Source: an uncultured Spirochaetales bacterium
GTDB lineage: Bacteria > Spirochaetota > Spirochaetia > Sphaerochaetales > Sphaerochaetaceae
Direction of reading: 5' to 3'
NCBI GenBank assembly: GCA_934276485.1
Contig: CAKQTE010000092.1
Coordinates: forward strand, 1 to 15,379
DNA: 15,379 nt
Shown here: positions 13,819 through 15,379 of the stretch, in pieces
Layout: the number at the start of each line of letters is the position of its first letter
Numbering within the stretch: position 1 is the first letter of the stretch
Notes under the pieces: generated by a model
Told to the model about the DNA's origin: nothing
Seen by the model: the letters and a program-made list of their open reading frames with translations, nothing else
The model's database searches: none
Position numbers and translations under genes: made by a program

Positions 13819-13832
13819 TGTTAGCGCTAACA
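13819..13832 (-). promoter_or_regulatory. primary LacI-type operator of the carbohydrate operon
   Basis: The perfect palindrome TGTTAGCGCTAACA lies 19 bases upstream of the regulator's start codon and about 30 bases downstream of a TTGACA -35 box. A bound repressor would therefore cover the transcription start or earliest transcribed region. The same sequence recurs 1,047 bases further into the operon. Confidence 0.8.
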
Positions 13833-13834
13833 TA

Positions 13835-13945
13835 ATCTTATTGTGAATCCGATTTTCGATTTGTCAATCAATATTTGATGGAAGTTTTTAAAGGCATCAA
13901 GAATTAATTTCAATGATTATATATCATGCCTATATCTGTTAACAA
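13835..13945 (-). promoter_or_regulatory. promoter region of the lacI-led carbohydrate operon, two candidate promoters
   Basis: A distal promoter has -35 TTGTTA (13940-13945), 18 bp, and a perfect -10 TATAAT (13916-13921), giving a leader of about 110 bases. A proximal one has a perfect -35 TTGACA (13862-13867), but the positions 17-18 bp away (ACAATA/CAATAA) are poor -10 matches. The better TAAGAT (13835-13840) is 21 bp away. Which promoter is used cannot be decided. The 217-base gap between the nuclease gene and the regulator otherwise shows nothing recognisable, and no clear terminator for the nuclease gene. Confidence 0.5.
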
Positions 13946-14016
13946 ATTGATAAAAGTTCAAATCATGCTAATATTTGGAATTCAAAATGACGTTAAATCC
14001 AGATTAATCCAAGTCC

Positions 14017-15126
14017 CTACTTACAGCCATTTACAACTAATGAGTCAACAAAATCTTCTGTGCTATCCAATGCATCACTTGGTTCAAAGCTATAGATATA
14101 CTGTCTGTGATAATCTAGATATTCCTTAGTCTTATCGGATACAAACGATAAGCTTTGAGAACCATCAACACCCATGCGATTTAAATTATTCCACATAGAT
14201 CTAGACTCCTTTTCAGGAAGAATTATCTTTCCAGTACTAGAATCAAAAGAAATAACACCGCGGTCAAAAAGCTTGTCATAATTAGGTGTTAATATCAACG
14301 AATTATTTACATCAATACTTTCTTGGTCTGAAGATTCTCTCCATGGTTTAATGTGACTAGCAACCAACCAACTAGCATTATCAACACCAGTTACAGCGCA
14401 TTTATTACCCCAAAATTCCAATGAATCGCGCCTGTATTTGGACTGAGCTGTTCTAATCATTTGTATCTTCTGAGCTTCTGTAGAAGCAATGGTTCTATGA
14501 TTATTCTCAGAGTAAAGAGGCGTGTTCTCCTTGATCAAATACTTATCAGAGTCAAACTCTTCTTCCAAAGAAATTCTTTTTTCCAGAGATTCATATTCAA
14601 ACAAATCAAAAACTATATGAGAAGGTATTCCTGGTTCCCAATTGTATTGGGCACGAATAGGAAGAGCCCTGCCATAATACACATAAGGTTTCTTATCTTC
14701 TGATTTAATAAAAACAAATACGTCATGCGATGCAGCTTGAATTCTTTTTTCTGCATATTTCATTTTTTCCTGGCCTGACCAAAACAATGTACTTCCATCC
14801 AAATGATCTGTATAAGCCATATATTTATATCCGACATTCTTTTTCTTCAAAGTAATGAAAAGCATTAGGAAATCTTCTTTAGTACGAGTATATACACCAC
14901 GTCTAAGCATGCTAGTCGGATCCACGCCAAGCATAGGCGCCAAGTCCTGAATTCTATATTCTTTACCTATTTCCAGAAGACTAACAAGAAGTCGAGATCT
15001 TCCATCGTTTTGTTCTGCCATCCCCATAAAATCAGGATAGTTCAAACACGATCTCCGGTCCAGATCAAAAAATAACTTTAATTTTTTCCACGTCCAATAT
15101 ACACGCTTCTTCTCTGTTGAATGCAT
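14017..15126 (-). CDS. HNH endonuclease (HNH_2 type) with DUF3427-like middle region, probable defence/restriction nuclease
   Basis: 369 aa. The C-terminal HNH core is clear: CAVTG from Cys243, ASHIKPW with His258, DVNNSLIL near 272-279, and NYDKLFDRGVISF with Asp284 and Asp288. This arrangement typifies HNH_2 nucleases found as restriction or defence effectors. The middle (about 98-180: YTDHLDG.TLFWSGQEKM, HDVFVFIKSEDKKPYVYYGRA) resembles DUF3427, seen in some helicase- and nuclease-linked defence proteins; this match is by eye. An in-frame TAA lies immediately before the ATG at 15126, which has no good Shine-Dalgarno. Met34 or Met36 are alternative starts. No methyltransferase or helicase partner is visible in the window. 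It does not look like an intron homing enzyme because nothing around it resembles an intron. Confidence 0.75.
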   Translation of the reverse strand: MHSTEKKRVYWTWKKLKLFFDLDRRSCLNYPDFMGMAEQNDGRSRLLVSLLEIGKEYRIQDLAPMLGVDPTSMLRRGVYTRTKEDFLMLFITLKKKNVGYKYMAYTDHLDGSTLFWSGQEKMKYAEKRIQAASHDVFVFIKSEDKKPYVYYGRALPIRAQYNWEPGIPSHIVFDLFEYESLEKRISLEEEFDSDKYLIKENTPLYSENNHRTIASTEAQKIQMIRTAQSKYRRDSLEFWGNKCAVTGVDNASWLVASHIKPWRESSDQESIDVNNSLILTPNYDKLFDRGVISFDSSTGKIILPEKESRSMWNNLNRMGVDGSQSLSFVSDKTKEYLDYHRQYIYSFEPSDALDSTEDFVDSLVVNGCK

Positions 15127-15160
15127 TTATGATTCTTTGACAAAAGAAGACTATTCAATG

Positions 15161-15190
15161 CAACTATCATAAATCCCCGAAAGATAGTTG
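15161..15190. repeat. inverted repeat upstream of the HNH nuclease gene
   Basis: CAACTATC (15161-15168) and GATAGTTG (15183-15190) are perfect 8-bp arms with a 14-base spacer. They lie about 35-65 bases before the nuclease start codon, in its likely leader or promoter. On the minus strand a weak promoter (TTGCAT, 17 bp, TATATC) can be drawn just upstream. The repeat could be a protein binding site or an RNA hairpin. It has no T-run and is not a convincing terminator in either direction. Confidence 0.35.
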
Positions 15191-15270
15191 AAAAAGGAGC
15201 TCTAGAGATATATCTTTGCTAATCTTTTTATGCAATAAAGGCTCAAAAAAATGCGACCTGTGCGGTTAAA

Positions 15271-15379
15271 TTAAGCCGCTTTGGCTGAATCTAATAAAGA
15301 GAAACGTATCGTCTTGCTATTAGTCCAAACATCATTTTCTTTGTTTAGAGTACAAGCTTTTATGATAGCCAGGGAGGAT
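15271..15379 (-). CDS. possible C-terminal end of a leftward gene running off the right edge
   Basis: On the minus strand an open frame enters from the window edge and runs 35 codons to TAA (15271-15273). It ends NSKTIRFSLLDSAKAA. Codon use resembles the neighbouring genes, and the other two frames on this strand close within about 16 codons. No start is visible and no family is recognisable from so short a tail. If real, it lies about 145 bases upstream of the HNH nuclease gene on the same strand and could be its partner. A GCGG/CCGC hairpin (15262-15279) overlaps the stop. A run of seven T lies 10 bases beyond it, too far for a standard terminator. Confidence 0.3.
   Translation of the reverse strand, partial: SSLAIIKACTLNKENDVWTNSKTIRFSLLDSAKAA

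Noticed and set aside
1..15379. CRISPR array, insertion sequence, tRNA or rRNA gene
   Set aside because: I saw no regularly spaced repeats, transposase motifs, terminal inverted repeats or tRNA/rRNA signatures in the window.

Overview
The window looks like a bacterial chromosome segment of moderate-to-low GC, most likely from a host-associated spirochaete of the Sphaerochaeta/Treponema kind. The basis is indirect: a secreted fibronectin-III-like / Pro-Ala-Glu-Val linker / small beta-barrel outer-membrane protein, and a CUT1 sugar importer that encodes no ATPase of its own. No rRNA or other marker gene is present, so the phylum call is an inference.

Layout. (1) 1-173: dense inverted repeats that could be part of a structured RNA, then an intrinsic terminator for the leftward gene. 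(2) 174-1181 (-): outer-membrane beta-barrel protein. Its promoter overlaps that of a rightward pair, a LOG-family nucleotide phosphoribohydrolase and a YitT-family membrane protein, joined by an ATGA overlap. (3) 2763-4429 (+): a structured leader with a 29-codon small ORF, then the Mg2+ channel/transporter gene mgtE. (4) 4502-7356 (+): a copper-homeostasis operon with a CsoR operator, csoR, and copA whose C-terminus is fused in frame to a CopZ-like domain. A strong internal ribosome binding site may also release that domain as a separate chaperone. A bidirectional terminator follows. (5) 13799 down to 7412 (-): a six-gene, tightly overlapping carbohydrate operon, lacI-type regulator, CUT1 binding protein, two permeases, GH30 and GH5 glycosidases. 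(6) 14017-15126 (-): a stand-alone HNH nuclease of restriction/defence type. The C-terminal end of another leftward gene may lie at the right edge.

The carbohydrate operon makes a coherent pathway. The binding protein and permeases would import an oligosaccharide, and the two glycosidases, neither with a signal peptide, would split it in the cytoplasm. The GH5 protein has the hallmark motifs of exo-beta-1,3-glucanases (Exg1-like, GH5_9) and the GH30 protein belongs to the beta-glucosidase/beta-1,6-glucanase group. A yeast- or laminarin-type beta-1,3/1,6-glucan oligosaccharide is therefore the best substrate guess. Two identical 14-bp palindromes, one in the promoter region and one inside the signal-peptide codons of the binding-protein gene, are the probable LacI-family operators.

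The most interesting signals are the possible leader peptide before mgtE, the dual-output copA/copZ gene, the intragenic second operator in the glucan operon, and the unassigned structured segment at the left edge.
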